64,000 nt of DNA from Prevotellaceae bacterium KH2P17 (GCA_900199655.1 FZRE01000001.1:124001-188000); one strand, 5' to 3'. Shown: positions 32,944 through 42,466, counted from the stretch's first letter. Translations and numbers: made by a program. The notes: generated by a model from the letters alone, not told the origin.

Positions 32944-34143
32944 CTATTCGCGGTGCAGTTTGGCCAGTGCCCCGGCTATGCGCCGCATGGCCTCGCGGAT
33001 GTTCTCGTCGCTGGTGGCGTAGCTCATGCGGAAGCATTGGCCGTCGCCGAAGGCGTCGCCGCCTACCGTTGCCACGTGGGCAGTCTCGAGCAGGTAGAGC
33101 GCCAGGTCGGTAGAGTTGTTGATGGTATGGGTGCCGTCGGTTGTTCCGAAGAAGCTGCTGCACTTTGGGAACAGGTAGAAGGCGCCCTGGGGCACGTTTA
33201 CCTCAAGCCCGGGAATGCGGCTGGCAAGGTCAACTATCAGGTCGCGCCGCCGCTCAAAGGCCTGCCGCATTTCCTCCACGCAGTCCTGTGGGAGCGTGTA
33301 GGCTGCCTCGGCTGCCTTCTGGCTTACGGAGCTGGGGCCGCTGGTGTACTGTCCCTGCAGTTTGTTGCACCCCTTGACTATCCACTCCGGTGCAGCCATG
33401 AAGCCGATGCGCCAGCCCGTCATGGCGTAAGCCTTGGATACGCCGTTTACGAGTACGGTGCGCTCCTTCATGCCCTCGAACCGGGCAATGCTCTCGTGGT
33501 GGCCGATGTAGTTGATGTGTTCGTATATTTCGTCGGCCAGTACGAGCAGCTGCTCGTGCTTTTTTATGACCTCGGCCAGGGCCTGCAGCTCGTTGCGGCT
33601 GTAAACACTGCCCGTAGGATTGCTGGGCGAGCAGAGTATGAGCATTCGAGTACGGGGGGTGATGGCCTGCTCCAGCTGGGCGGGCGTCATCTTGAAGTCC
33701 TGCTCAAAGCCGGCGTTCACAATGACGGGAGTGCCGCCGGCCAGCTTCACCATCTGCGGATAGCTCACCCAGTAGGGGGCGGGGATGATGACCTCGTCGC
33801 CCTCGTTGATGAGTGCGAGCACGGCATTGCACACGCACTGCTTGGCTCCGTTGGAGACCAGTATCTCGTTTTCACTGTATTCGAGGCCGTTCTCCCGCCG
33901 CAGCTTGCCTGCAATGGCGGTGCGCAAGTCCTTGTAGCCCGGCACGGGAGAATACTTGGAGTAGTTCTGGTCGATGGCTTTCTTGGCTGCGTCCTTGATG
34001 GGTTGCGGTGTGTTGAAGTCCGGTTCGCCCACGCTCAGGTTGATAACGTCGATGCCGCGGGCTTTCATCTCGCTGCTCTTCTGCGACATCACCAGCGTTG
34101 CCGATGGCGCGAGCCTGTTCAGCCGGTTGGATAATAGTGCCAT
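32944..34143 (-). CDS. aspC: Aspartate/aromatic aminotransferase (class I, PLP)
   Basis: A 399-residue cytoplasmic enzyme starting at MALLSNRLNRLAPSATLVMSQ; a 15-codon extension lacks family similarity. VGEPDFNTPQPI, SNGAKQCVCNAVLAL, SPSNPTGSVY, LADEIYEHI and SKAYAMTGWRIGF (PLP lysine) are the class I subgroup I-gamma blocks. It interconverts aspartate and oxaloacetate with glutamate/2-oxoglutarate. A TACTTTTG box (minus strand, 34176-34183) gives a leader of about 25 bases. Confidence 0.94.
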   Translation of the reverse strand: MALLSNRLNRLAPSATLVMSQKSSEMKARGIDVINLSVGEPDFNTPQPIKDAAKKAIDQNYSKYSPVPGYKDLRTAIAGKLRRENGLEYSENEILVSNGAKQCVCNAVLALINEGDEVIIPAPYWVSYPQMVKLAGGTPVIVNAGFEQDFKMTPAQLEQAITPRTRMLILCSPSNPTGSVYSRNELQALAEVIKKHEQLLVLADEIYEHINYIGHHESIARFEGMKERTVLVNGVSKAYAMTGWRIGFMAAPEWIVKGCNKLQGQYTSGPSSVSQKAAEAAYTLPQDCVEEMRQAFERRRDLIVDLASRIPGLEVNVPQGAFYLFPKCSSFFGTTDGTHTINNSTDLALYLLETAHVATVGGDAFGDGQCFRMSYATSDENIREAMRRIAGALAKLHRE

Positions 34144-34204
34144 AAATGTTGTTTTCTTATTGCGCGAAGTTTCTGCAAAAGTAGTCAAATTATTCTTTTG
34201 AACG

Positions 34205-34258
34205 AAAAAAAAGTGGCATTATTTCAGTTTCAGAGCCGAAATAATGTCACTTTTAACT
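34205..34258 (-). terminator. Terminator of the LptF/G-ribBA transcript
   Basis: AAAAGTG-CATTATTTC pairs with GAAATAATG-CACTTTT across a short loop, with eight T's on the minus-strand side. It lies about 180 bases beyond the ribBA stop, after the class I array. Confidence 0.8.
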
Positions 34259-34350
34259 ATTCTTGTTCCGTCCGTACTTGGGGCACCGGGCACCGCCCGT
34301 TTTGCCTCTGCGGCAACCCGCGTGTACACGGCGCCGGGGCAGGAGCTATG

Positions 34351-34416
34351 CTTCAAGGGGCTTGACCCATACCTTCAGGCTCCTTGGAGCTGCCCTTCGG
34401 GAGGCTTGAACGGCAC
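34351..34416. repeat. 22-bp phased TCAAG array (class I, locus 3)
   Basis: Three 22-base units start at 34351, 34373 and 34395. The first has the intact dyad TCAAG-nnn-CTTGA; the others have one or two substitutions in an arm. The element is preceded by GCTATG. It lies between the ribBA stop and its terminator, so it would be transcribed as 3' untranslated RNA. Confidence 0.85.
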
Positions 34417-34439
34417 GTCCTGTCCGCCTACCCGTATTT

Positions 34440-35651
34440 TCAGGCCAGATGGAGGTTGTGGCCCATGCGGTCGCGCTTGGTCTCGAGATACCGCTTGTCG
34501 TATTTGTTGGGCGTTATCTCAATGGGTACGTTCTCCACTATCTGCAATCCGTAGGCCTCCAGCCCCACGCGCTTGGTGGGGTTGTTGGTCATCAGGCGCA
34601 TCTTGTGCACGCCCAGGTGGCGCAGCATCTGGGCGCCGCAGCCGTAGTCGCGCTCGTCGGGCTTGAAGCCCAGGTGCAGGTTGGCGTCAACGGTGTCCAT
34701 GCCCTGTTCCTGCAGTTTGTAGGCGGCAATCTTGTTCATCAGCCCTATGCCGCGGCCTTCCTGCTGCATGTAAATCACCACGCCCTTGCCCTCGTGCTCT
34801 ATCATCTGCATGGCCTTGTGCAGCTGCTCGCCGCAGTCGCACCGCTGGCTGCCCAGGATGTCGCCCGTGGCACACGATGAGTGTACGCGCACCAGCACGG
34901 GTTCGTCTTCGCGCCATTCGCCCTTTACCAGCGCCATGTGCTCCAGTCCGTTGCTGCGCTGGCGGAAGGGTATGAGGTGGAAGTGGCCGTAAACGGTCGG
35001 CAGGTCTACTTCCTCGCCAACCTCGATGCTCGATTCCTTCTTCAGCCTGTAGGCTATCAGGTCCTTGATGGTGATGATGCGGAGGCCCCATTCCCGGGCT
35101 TTTTCCTGCAGCTGGGGCATGCGTGCCATGGTTCCGTCGTCGTTCATGATTTCCATCAGGGCGCCGGCAGGGTAGAGTCCGGAGAGCTTGCAGAGGTCAA
35201 TGGCAGCCTCGGTGTGGCCCGAGCGGCGCAGTACGCCGTTGTCCTGGGCGTAGAGCGGGTTGATGTGTCCGGGCCGGCCGAAGGTCTGCGGGGTAGAGGC
35301 AGGGTCGGCCAGGGCCTTGATGGTTTCGGCTCGGTCGTGGGTCGATACGCCTGTGGTGCAACCTTCGAGTTTGTCTACCGTCACGGTGAAGGGCGTACCC
35401 AGCACGGAGGTGTTGTCGGCTACCTGGTGAGGCAGGTCGAGTTCTTCGGCCCGCGATATGGTGATAGGGGCACAGAGAACGCCCCGGGCGTTCTTGAGCA
35501 TGAAATTGACCTTCTCGGGCGTAATCATTTCGGCGGCCATGATGAGGTCGCCCTCGTTCTCACGGTCCTCGTCGTCTACAACGATAACGAACTTTCCTTC
35601 CCTGAAGTCTTTTAGTGCATCTTCGATGCTGCTGAGTTTGAAGTCTCCCAT
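34440..35651 (-). CDS. ribBA: Bifunctional DHBP synthase / GTP cyclohydrolase II
   Basis: A 403-residue fusion for riboflavin synthesis. The N-terminal RibB half (residues 1 to about 200) has [16 protein letters not shown] and [15 protein letters not shown] and makes 3,4-dihydroxy-2-butanone 4-phosphate. The C-terminal RibA half has [22 protein letters not shown] (zinc cysteines), [13 protein letters not shown] and NNPTKR, and opens GTP. Both active sites look complete. The start is three bases after the LptF/G stop, so the two are co-transcribed. Confidence 0.97.
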   Translation of the reverse strand: MGDFKLSSIEDALKDFREGKFVIVVDDEDRENEGDLIMAAEMITPEKVNFMLKNARGVLCAPITISRAEELDLPHQVADNTSVLGTPFTVTVDKLEGCTTGVSTHDRAETIKALADPASTPQTFGRPGHINPLYAQDNGVLRRSGHTEAAIDLCKLSGLYPAGALMEIMNDDGTMARMPQLQEKAREWGLRIITIKDLIAYRLKKESSIEVGEEVDLPTVYGHFHLIPFRQRSNGLEHMALVKGEWREDEPVLVRVHSSCATGDILGSQRCDCGEQLHKAMQMIEHEGKGVVIYMQQEGRGIGLMNKIAAYKLQEQGMDTVDANLHLGFKPDERDYGCGAQMLRHLGVHKMRLMTNNPTKRVGLEAYGLQIVENVPIEITPNKYDKRYLETKRDRMGHNLHLA

Positions 35652-35653
35652 AT

Positions 35654-37642
35654 TTATACCTTATTAATATATACAGCCCCGGCGCTGTGGCTTGGGCTTG
35701 CTGTTTGTTGTTGCTCTTGTGTGTGCTGCTGCGTGGCGGCGGCGAAGCTGCTGTCGGCTATGCGCGAAATGATGTTGGCGTTTACGAGCCTGATGGTGCG
35801 CAGGTCGCGCAGCAGGCGGAAGCGGAATCGCCACATGCGGAGGTAGAAGAAGATGCCCACGGGCACAATGATGCCTGCCAGCACGTTCATCCACTTGCGC
35901 TCGAAAGGCCGCGTATGGGCCTTCGTAGCCAGTATGGGGTAGTTGTTGAGTTCGGTCAGTATGCGGCTGTCCTTGGTGTTGCTCAGGTCTTCGATGACGG
36001 CCTCCAGCTGCTCGCTGATGCGCTCGATGACGTGGTCTTCGCGGTACCTGAAGAACACTTTTACGGCATCGGGCATGGCCTTCAGGTTGTGGTGCATGGA
36101 GTAACGGGTTATCTCCTTGCTTATTTGCTTCAGCTTGGCCACGTCGGCAGCATAGTCGGGCGTCTGGATGATTACTTCCTTGCTGAATACGTGGCGTTTC
36201 ACCCTCAGGCCGAGCATGCGGACAAAGAGGTCGCGCCACAGGTCCAGGTTGAACACCATCGAGTCGTTGCTGGCCTTGTAGGTAACGAACGCCGCCGTAG
36301 GTATCAGCACGGCCGAGGCTATACCCTTGCCGAACCAGATGGCCCACATGCCTCCGCGGGCCATGCGGTAGCCGGTGTTGTCGAGTATGTAGTAGATGAT
36401 GAACACCAGAACCGAGACGATAACCGGCACGCCCAGTCCGCCCTTGCGGATGATGGCTCCCAGGGGAGCTCCGATGAAGAAGAAGATAAGGCACTGGATG
36501 GCTAAGGTGAACTTGTTGATGGCTTCTATCTTGTGCCGGCGGATGATGCTGTCGCCGTCGTCGGTAATCAGTTTCTTGAACTCCAGGTCGCTTTTCTCGG
36601 ACTGCACTCTGCCCAAGGCCTGGTTCACGGTGTTCAGCTTCTCGTTGTCGGGCAGCCTGGAGAAGAGGCTGTCGATGTTGAATGTCTTGGCCTGGGCCAG
36701 CCGTACCGCCTTGACCGAATCCTGCGGCGAGGCGTTGTGGGCGCTGTAGTAGATGGCGTTCAAGTCGCGGTAGTAGGCCTTGCCAATGCTGTCGTACTGC
36801 AGTTGGAGCGAGTCCAGGTCGCTCCTAATCGCGGCCAGGCTCTTTCCTTTAGCATTGTTGGTAAGGCTCGCCGCATCAGTCATGCTGAAGTCGCCGTCGA
36901 AGTCCAGCACTATTCTCTTCGTTCCGAAAGTCTCCCGTCTGTAAGGTACGGCGGCGCTGTTGGCCAGCTCCTGGCTCTGCATGTTCTCAAACCACTCCCC
37001 GCTCCAGAGAGTTAACACCAGGTGCTTCTTCTCTTCCGTGGATTGCAGCATGCCCGAGTCGGCCAGAATGATGGCCTGATCTTCGTAACTGCCCGTCATG
37101 CGGTAAATCATGATGCCGTACAGCTTGCCCGAGTTCAGGTCCTTGTGCTGCACGTAGATGTTGCTGTTGGGAATGCCGTCATAGAAGATTCCCTCGGGTA
37201 TTTCCAGCTCAGGGCTCTTCTGTTTCATCGAAATCATCAGCTGCGTTATCTTCATGTTGGCCATGGGACCGATGTTGTTCTGGAAGTAGAACGAGGTGAA
37301 CATGATGAGAACTGTGATGACGATGAGCGAACGGAAGGTTTGCATGAGCGAGATGCCGGCAGCCTTGATGGCTGTAAGTTCGCTGCTCTCGCCTAAGTTT
37401 CCGAATGTAATCAGAGAGGAGAGGAGGATGGCCAGCGGCAGTGCCTGCGGTACCATCATGAGCGCCATGTACCAGAAGAATTGCGCCATGATGTCGAGCG
37501 TGAGCCCTTTACCAATCAGTTCGTCAACGAATTTCCACAGAAACTGCATCATCAGCACGAACTGGCAGATGAAGAAAGTTCCGATGAAAAGCAGCCCGAA
37601 CTGTTTGGCTATGAATATGTCTAATTTCTTGATTCGAAGCAT
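35654..37642 (-). CDS. LptF/LptG-family LPS export permease
   Basis: About 662 residues starting at [19 protein letters not shown]. The first membrane segment near residues 12-32, two further N-terminal segments ([33 protein letters not shown]), a long periplasmic jellyroll and three later membrane segments match the YjgP/YjgQ fold. It is nearly twice the E. coli length, with an extra alpha-helical C-terminal region (about residues 480-600), as seen in Bacteroidetes. With LptB it drives lipopolysaccharide to the cell surface. An in-frame ten-codon extension (MTEWPAKETS) is possible but less like the family. Confidence 0.9.
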   Translation of the reverse strand: MLRIKKLDIFIAKQFGLLFIGTFFICQFVLMMQFLWKFVDELIGKGLTLDIMAQFFWYMALMMVPQALPLAILLSSLITFGNLGESSELTAIKAAGISLMQTFRSLIVITVLIMFTSFYFQNNIGPMANMKITQLMISMKQKSPELEIPEGIFYDGIPNSNIYVQHKDLNSGKLYGIMIYRMTGSYEDQAIILADSGMLQSTEEKKHLVLTLWSGEWFENMQSQELANSAAVPYRRETFGTKRIVLDFDGDFSMTDAASLTNNAKGKSLAAIRSDLDSLQLQYDSIGKAYYRDLNAIYYSAHNASPQDSVKAVRLAQAKTFNIDSLFSRLPDNEKLNTVNQALGRVQSEKSDLEFKKLITDDGDSIIRRHKIEAINKFTLAIQCLIFFFIGAPLGAIIRKGGLGVPVIVSVLVFIIYYILDNTGYRMARGGMWAIWFGKGIASAVLIPTAAFVTYKASNDSMVFNLDLWRDLFVRMLGLRVKRHVFSKEVIIQTPDYAADVAKLKQISKEITRYSMHHNLKAMPDAVKVFFRYREDHVIERISEQLEAVIEDLSNTKDSRILTELNNYPILATKAHTRPFERKWMNVLAGIIVPVGIFFYLRMWRFRFRLLRDLRTIRLVNANIISRIADSSFAAATQQHTQEQQQTASPSHSAGAVYINKV

Positions 37643-37810
37643 CGATGTCTCTTTTGCAGGCCACTCCGTCACAGCTCCCGCCCGGCAGGGCCGTAAACAA
37701 GCGTTCAGTCTGCAAAATTAGCACAAAATTATCACATTACTGCCTTTTTTGGATATTTTATTATTTCTGTCAGGTGATGGGCGTCGCCGTCCTGGCAGGC
37801 GGGAGTGGAG

Positions 37811-38206
37811 TTACATGCCGCTCGTCATGTGCAGCTTCTCTATGTTCTGATCCCAGATATAGTGCAGGTCGTCAATGTCCTCCTGGTCGGCAAAATCGGT
37901 TACGGCCAGCACGTAGGAACCGGTCAGGTCGCTCTTTTCCATCCTCATTTCCACGAAATAATCCTTGCTGTCATCTTCCCAGTGGAAACGGATGAGGCTG
38001 TATTTCACGATGCTCAGTATCTTGGCTTTCCTTATCTCGTGGTGGCTGCTGGTGTCACCCCAGGTAAAGGTGAGTTCATCGCCGTTTTTCTGCACGTCGT
38101 CGGCCAGCCAGCGGGAGAGCCCCGAGGCAGTGCTGATGAAATTCCAGATGATGCCCTGCGAGTTCGATTTTAGTTCATATTCAATGTTCAGTCTTTGCTT
38201 GCTCAT
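37811..38206 (-). CDS. START/AHSA1-like domain protein
   Basis: A 131-residue protein: IEYELKSNSQGIIWNFIST, LSRWLADDVQKNGDELTFTW, FHWEDDSK and a C-terminal acidic helix (QEDIDDLHYIWDQNIEKL). This pattern fits a small Bacteroidetes START-like (SRPBCC) family, which forms a helix-grip pocket for a hydrophobic ligand. The ligand and function are unknown. A TATTTTTG box on the minus strand (38240-38247) lies 34 bases upstream. The gene is followed by the LptF/G start about 170 bases away. Confidence 0.75.
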   Translation of the reverse strand: MSKQRLNIEYELKSNSQGIIWNFISTASGLSRWLADDVQKNGDELTFTWGDTSSHHEIRKAKILSIVKYSLIRFHWEDDSKDYFVEMRMEKSDLTGSYVLAVTDFADQEDIDDLHYIWDQNIEKLHMTSGM

Positions 38207-38286
38207 ATGCTAAGTAGTGAAAGATTTGGTTCATGTCACAAAAATACGAATTTTAGATGAATGACGAAAAAATTCCCTGATTAATT

Positions 38287-38317
38287 TTTGGTTAATAGAA
38301 AAAATGTGTTACCTTTG
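38287..38317 (+). promoter_or_regulatory. Consensus promoter of the tRNA gene
   Basis: TTTG (38287-38290), 19 bases, then TACCTTTG (38310-38317). This is a complete match to the Bacteroidetes primary promoter and lies 37 bases upstream of the tRNA. Confidence 0.85.
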
Positions 38318-38353
38318 CACCCGCAAATGAGCAGTCATTTTGCTGAAAATGAT

Positions 38354-38427
38354 GGCGGGATAGCTCAGCTGGTTAGAGCGTCGGATTCATAATCCGGAGG
38401 TCGTGGGTTCGGGTCCCACCCCCGCTA
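38354..38427 (+). tRNA. tRNA with CAT anticodon (elongator Met or Ile2)
   Basis: A 74-base cloverleaf. The D stem is GCTC/GAGC, the anticodon stem TCGGA/TCCGG with loop TTCATAA, and the T stem GTGGG/CCCAC. The acceptor is GGCGGGA/CCCCGCT with a G-T pair at 1-72 and an A-C mismatch at 7-66. The T loop reads TTCGGGT, with G where A58 is expected. The anticodon stem lacks the three G-C pairs of initiator tRNA. CCA is not encoded. Consensus promoter upstream and terminator downstream. Confidence 0.9.
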
Positions 38428-38435
38428 CATTAAAA

Positions 38436-38475
38436 GTTAAGGAGTTACAGTTTTGCTGTAGCTCCTTTTCATTTT
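38436..38475 (+). terminator. Terminator of the tRNA gene
   Basis: AAGGAG-TTACAG pairs with CTGTA-GCTCCTT around a TTTTG loop, followed by TTCATTTTATTT. Confidence 0.8.
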
Positions 38476-38583
38476 ATTTGAAAAGTATCGGGAGGATAGA
38501 GTGGCAGAAGGCGGATGATGTGGTGGCGTGTTCCGAGGGCCTGGTGTAAGGCCGGAGGAGTTAAAGGAACGGCAACAAGTTAA

Positions 38584-38625
38584 CAGAAAGGCATGCAGTT
38601 GTTTGACGACTGCATGCCTTTTTCG
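38584..38625. terminator. Terminator of the PAS-LuxR regulator gene
   Basis: AAAGGCATGCAGT (38587-38599) pairs perfectly with 38609-38621 across a nine-base loop. The regulator gene on the minus strand ends just upstream of it. Nothing else is recognised between the tRNA terminator and this hairpin. Confidence 0.75.
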
Positions 38626-38648
38626 TTATCTGCAGCGTAAGGCGGGGG

Positions 38649-39407
38649 CTATATCAGCCGCATGCTTTCGGCCAGGCCGATGGCTTCGGTGATGTTGGCT
38701 ACCCCGAGTTTCTGGAACAGGTGGCGCCGATGGTACTTCACGGTGTTAACGTCGATGAAGAGACTTTCGCCAATCTGCTTCATGTTGAACCCTCGGATGG
38801 AGAGGCGCAGGATGTCGGCTTCGCGCTCACTCAGCACAGTCTGTGGCAGGAGTTTCCACCGTTTGGAGGCAAAGGAGTAGGCGTAGTGCTCGCTGCCGCG
38901 GCCCACCGAACACACGACATTGCCCTCGCTTTTGGCTGTTGAGAGCGAGACAGAGCACAGGGCCAGCCAGATGTTGCCCTCGGCATCGAGCTGTATGGGC
39001 GTCAGTTGGTGGTGGATGAGCTGCTGGTTGCCCTCTCCGTAGCACAGGTGGAAGTCATAATCGATGCTCATAGCCAGCCTTTCCTCGCGCGGATGGCTGT
39101 AGAAGAACCTGAAACCGGCCTCATTGATTTCGAGCAGCATCTGCACTTCCTCCGCAGGTACAACCTTTTCGTAGAAGCCATAGCCCATAGCCATGACCTC
39201 GTTGGGCGTATGTCCGCACAGAAACAACGGATTGGGCGAAACGTAAATGAAGCCTTTGGCGTTGTAGTCGATAATGTACAGGCTGTGGCTGCTGTTGCGC
39301 GACATGGCTTCTGCCATCCTTTCGCACATCTGCACCTGGCCGTACAGCGCCTCGTCTACCTGCATGCGGCCGTCCATGGGCCGGAAGAAACGGTTCAAAT
39401 CTATCAT
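38649..39407 (-). CDS. PAS-domain LuxR-family transcriptional regulator
   Basis: A 252-residue cytoplasmic protein with no membrane segment. The N-terminal half (about residues 35-160) looks like a PAS fold (LYIIDYNAKGFIYVSPNPLFLCGHTPNEVMAMGYGFYEKVV). The C-terminal GerE-type helix-turn-helix is clear: LSEREADILRLSIRGFNMKQIGESLFIDVNTVKYHRRHLFQKLG. It probably senses a small molecule or redox state through PAS and controls transcription. It is divergent from a small unknown gene and an outer-membrane receptor, with a 15-base inverted repeat between them as a likely operator. A TATATTTG box (39430-39437, minus strand) lies 23 bases upstream of its start. Confidence 0.88.
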   Translation of the reverse strand: MIDLNRFFRPMDGRMQVDEALYGQVQMCERMAEAMSRNSSHSLYIIDYNAKGFIYVSPNPLFLCGHTPNEVMAMGYGFYEKVVPAEEVQMLLEINEAGFRFFYSHPREERLAMSIDYDFHLCYGEGNQQLIHHQLTPIQLDAEGNIWLALCSVSLSTAKSEGNVVCSVGRGSEHYAYSFASKRWKLLPQTVLSEREADILRLSIRGFNMKQIGESLFIDVNTVKYHRRHLFQKLGVANITEAIGLAESMRLI

Positions 39408-39487
39408 GCTGTTGCTGCTTTTACGGTTGCAAATATACTAATTTGTTACTGTAAAAACTTCATTTAGCTTCTTTTTTGTGCTTTCAG

Positions 39488-39544
39488 GCTACACTTTCGG
39501 GTAGTTTTCAGGCTCTAACAACGTCAACCACCCAAAAGTGTAGC
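39488..39544. promoter_or_regulatory. 15-bp inverted repeat in a divergent promoter region (candidate operator)
   Basis: GCTACACTTTCGGGT (39488-39502) and ACCCAAAAGTGTAGC (39530-39544) are complementary at 14 of 15 positions, with 27 bases between. The site lies between the PAS-LuxR gene and the receptor operon, about 25 bases upstream of a TATTTTTG box (39568-39575) facing the receptor. Confidence 0.6.
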
Positions 39545-39626
39545 GGCGGTTCCGATAGTGATTTCTATTTTTGCAACGTCGCCGCAACAATGGGCGACAC
39601 GATTTCCGTCAAAGTTTAAAGCACGA

Positions 39627-39995
39627 ATGAAAATGAACGACAACCTCGACTTCTCCCTCAACTTCTACACCCTGCCTTGGGCGGTGGTGGGCATCATCAA
39701 CGGCGCTGCACTCACCGTGGAGTCCATGCGCAGGTCGGCCGGCGAGCTGCCGGCGCAAATCGTGGAGCGCTACGTGCTGGGTTACCTGCGCTTCTGGGGG
39801 CTTTCGCTCACCGGAGAAAAGAAACTCACGCCCTGCACCGACGCCCAACTGCAACGCCAAGGCCGCACGCTCATCAGCCAATACGTGCGGCAGAACCCGC
39901 CTGCGCGGCCGCTGCCCAGGTTTTATCTCGTACTGACGGGGCAATACCAGTTTGCCGAATGCAGCGGCGGAGTGAGCCCGGTGTACTGTTTATGA
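39627..39995 (+). CDS. Unknown protein preceding an outer-membrane receptor
   Basis: About 122 residues starting at MKMNDNLDFSLNFYTLPWAVVG (ATG 39627 or 39633). It has no signal peptide. Features are a short hydrophobic stretch (PWAVVGIINGAAL), a helix with VERYVLGYLRFWGLSL, and a proline/arginine-rich region before FYLVLTGQYQFAECSGG. I do not recognise a family. The gene follows a TATTTTTG box and ends 21 bases before the receptor start, so the two probably share a transcript under the divergent LuxR-type regulator. Confidence 0.6.
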   Translation: MKMNDNLDFSLNFYTLPWAVVGIINGAALTVESMRRSAGELPAQIVERYVLGYLRFWGLSLTGEKKLTPCTDAQLQRQGRTLISQYVRQNPPARPLPRFYLVLTGQYQFAECSGGVSPVYCL

Positions 39996-40016
39996 GTAAT
40001 TAAAACCCAACAGATA

Positions 40017-42332
40017 ATGAAAACAACCATTCTTACCGTGCTGCTTGCCCTGCTCTGGGCGGCAGCTGCAACGGCCCGGGACATAACGGGCAGAGTAACC
40101 GACGAGCATCAGCAGCCGCTGCAATACGTGAACGTGGTGGCGCTGAACACGGCCGATTCCACCTTCGTACAAGGCTCCGTAACCGATGCCGACGGCCGCT
40201 TCACCCTCGCCGTAGGCGACCTGCAGGCCTGCCTGCTCAAAGTAACGTCCGTTGAATTTGAGCCGATTTACATGGAGTTAACAGCCGACGATGCGGGCAC
40301 AATCGTGCTGCACGAGATGAACCACACCCTGGGCGAGGTGGTGGTAAAGGCCAACCGCCCGCAGTACCGCAACGTGGCGGGAGGCCTGGCGGTAGACGTT
40401 GAGCACTCGATGCTGGCCCAAACGGGCACCGCAGCCGATGTGCTGAGCCTGCTGCCGCGCGTGAACGTGGACTCGAAAGGCGAAGTGAGCATCTTTGGCA
40501 AGGGCACGCCTATCATCTACATCAACAACAAGAAGGTGCAGAACAAGAACGAGTTGCAGCAGCTCAAGTCGACCGACATCAAGCAGGTAGACATCATCAC
40601 CAATCCCGGAGCACGCTACGATGCCGGCGTAAGGAGCGTTATCCGCATCAAGACCGTAAAACCGCAGGGCGAGGGACTGAGCTTCAGGGCCGACAACAAC
40701 GTGGAGTACAACGACTACTGGTCGGGTTTTCAGGAGGATTACGTGAAGTATCGCAAGGGCGGACTTGAGACTTTTGCCGATGCCTACGTATATTCAAGCG
40801 TCAACGTACAGCAGGAACGCATCTGGCAGGAGATACACGGGCAGGATGAAATACTGGTAGACCAGCGCATCATTGAGCATAACCGCAGCTGGGGGCTGTA
40901 CGGCAAGGTGGGTGCAAGCTACGACTTTGATGGCGACAACTCCGTAGGAGTAAGCTATACCCTGAACCGCGACTTCTACAACAAGGGCCGCTCGGCCGGT
41001 GGCCGGCATGACATTTACCGCAACGACGTGCTTGAGGACCACATTGACCAGCGCTACGAAACCGACGGAACGGCAGGACCCAGCCACGAGGCCAATGCTT
41101 ACTACGTGGGAAAGATAGGCAGCGTGGGCGTTGACCTGAACCTCTCGTGCGTGTGGAACAAGAACCAGACCGACAAATACAGCTACGAAGACAGCCCCGC
41201 CGAGGGCCTTCGCACCATTACCACCAACAACCGGCAGCGCTCCCGCCTGCTGGCAGGCAAGCTGGTGCTGTCGGTTCCCGTGTGGAGAGGAACGCTCAGC
41301 TTCGGCTCCGAGCTAACGCGCACCTACTCGCAGAGCGTTTATGCCAACCTTGAGGGGCTCATGCCGGCGGCCGACAATGAGGTGCGCGAGCGCAACGTGG
41401 CCGGCTTTGCCGAGTACAGTCTGCCCTTGGGCAACCTTACCCTGGGCGCCGGCCTGCGCTACGAGCACGTAGTGTCAAACTACTATGCCTTCGGGCAGCG
41501 CGAAGACGAGCCCAGCCGCCGCTACGGCAACTGGTTCCCCTCGCTCTCGGTGGCCTGGCAGAAGGGCAATCTCGGGCTGCAGCTGGCCTACACAACCAAG
41601 ACTTCACGCCCGCCGTACTACTATCTTCGGAGCGAGATACAGTACGACAACCGCCACTTCTACGAAGGAGGAAACCCCTATCTGCGCCCCGCCATCATCC
41701 ATAGCCTCGACCTCATGGGCACTTGGTCGTGGCTAAGCGCCATGGCCGGCTACACCTATTACAGCCACGACCTGCAGCAGGTGCCCATGCTGTACGACGA
41801 AGGCGAAACGGGAATCGTCCGCCCCATGAACTTCGACCGGCGCCAGGTGGCCTACGTCTCCGTGGTGGCATCGCCCAAATTCGGCTGGTATCAGCCTACG
41901 TTAGAGGCCAACGTGAGCCGCCAGTTCTTTGATGCAGAGGAGTACGGCGCCGACCGCAACCTCAACAAAAACAGTTTCCTGTTCTCCGTAAAGAACCGTT
42001 TCGAGTTGCCGCACGACTTCTCCGCCAGCCTTAACTACTACCAAACGGTGCGCGTGTACGACGGTTTTGTGTACATGCCGAACGCTGCCAATCTGGAGTT
42101 GCAGCTCATCAAGCAGTTCTGCCGCAAGCAGTGGACGGTGAATCTGCGCATCAGCAACCTGCTGAACACCAACCGGGAGGACTTTGAACTCTACGGCCGG
42201 CGGGTGAACGTAGGCAAGGAGAGCAGCCGGTACCTGCGCCGCGCCAGCCTGACCGTTACCTACAACTTCAACGCCTCGGGCAGTAAGTACAAGGGAAAGG
42301 GAGCCGGAAACGCCGAAAAGAACCGCCTGTAG
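40017..42332 (+). CDS. TonB-dependent-receptor-like outer-membrane beta-barrel protein
   Basis: A 771-residue protein with a signal peptide (ILTVLLALLWAAAATA). A carboxypeptidase-regulatory-like domain (ITGRVTDEHQQPLQYVNVVAL to about residue 100) is followed by a plug-like region (LGEVVVKANRP, TAADVLSLLPRVNVDSKGEVSIFGKGTPIIYINNKKV) and a barrel. The IYINNKKV-type plug and the length match the Bacteroidetes outer-membrane-barrel family 3 (OMP_b-brl_3) rather than SusC. No SusD partner follows. The substrate is unknown; metals, peptides or small nutrients are possible. Confidence 0.88.
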   Translation: MKTTILTVLLALLWAAAATARDITGRVTDEHQQPLQYVNVVALNTADSTFVQGSVTDADGRFTLAVGDLQACLLKVTSVEFEPIYMELTADDAGTIVLHEMNHTLGEVVVKANRPQYRNVAGGLAVDVEHSMLAQTGTAADVLSLLPRVNVDSKGEVSIFGKGTPIIYINNKKVQNKNELQQLKSTDIKQVDIITNPGARYDAGVRSVIRIKTVKPQGEGLSFRADNNVEYNDYWSGFQEDYVKYRKGGLETFADAYVYSSVNVQQERIWQEIHGQDEILVDQRIIEHNRSWGLYGKVGASYDFDGDNSVGVSYTLNRDFYNKGRSAGGRHDIYRNDVLEDHIDQRYETDGTAGPSHEANAYYVGKIGSVGVDLNLSCVWNKNQTDKYSYEDSPAEGLRTITTNNRQRSRLLAGKLVLSVPVWRGTLSFGSELTRTYSQSVYANLEGLMPAADNEVRERNVAGFAEYSLPLGNLTLGAGLRYEHVVSNYYAFGQREDEPSRRYGNWFPSLSVAWQKGNLGLQLAYTTKTSRPPYYYLRSEIQYDNRHFYEGGNPYLRPAIIHSLDLMGTWSWLSAMAGYTYYSHDLQQVPMLYDEGETGIVRPMNFDRRQVAYVSVVASPKFGWYQPTLEANVSRQFFDAEEYGADRNLNKNSFLFSVKNRFELPHDFSASLNYYQTVRVYDGFVYMPNAANLELQLIKQFCRKQWTVNLRISNLLNTNREDFELYGRRVNVGKESSRYLRRASLTVTYNFNASGSKYKGKGAGNAEKNRL

Positions 42333-42421
42333 GTTCGCGATGCGGTGATGCGCCGCCGCTTTCCTTATTGACAAGAAGAGACGGAGGATGCAGGCTTTGT
42401 CAATAGGTTTCATCAAAAATA

Positions 42422-42466
42422 CGCCCGGTTCAGGCAGTTGGATTAGCTGCCGGAACCGGGCGGTTT
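42422..42466 (+). terminator. Hairpin after the outer-membrane receptor
   Basis: CGCCCGGTTC-GGCAG pairs with CTGCC-GAACCGGGCG, a 15-pair stem with one mismatch and a nine-base loop, followed by GTTTCGTT. It lies inside the repeat element, where the other copy has lost the pairing. Confidence 0.6.

Noticed and set aside
32953..34134. 393-codon plus-strand open frame opposite the aminotransferase gene
   Set aside because: A shadow of aspC caused by high GC at third positions. No promoter and no recognisable domain.
34440..35651. FMN riboswitch upstream of ribBA
   Set aside because: ribBA starts three bases after the preceding gene's stop, leaving no room for a leader aptamer.
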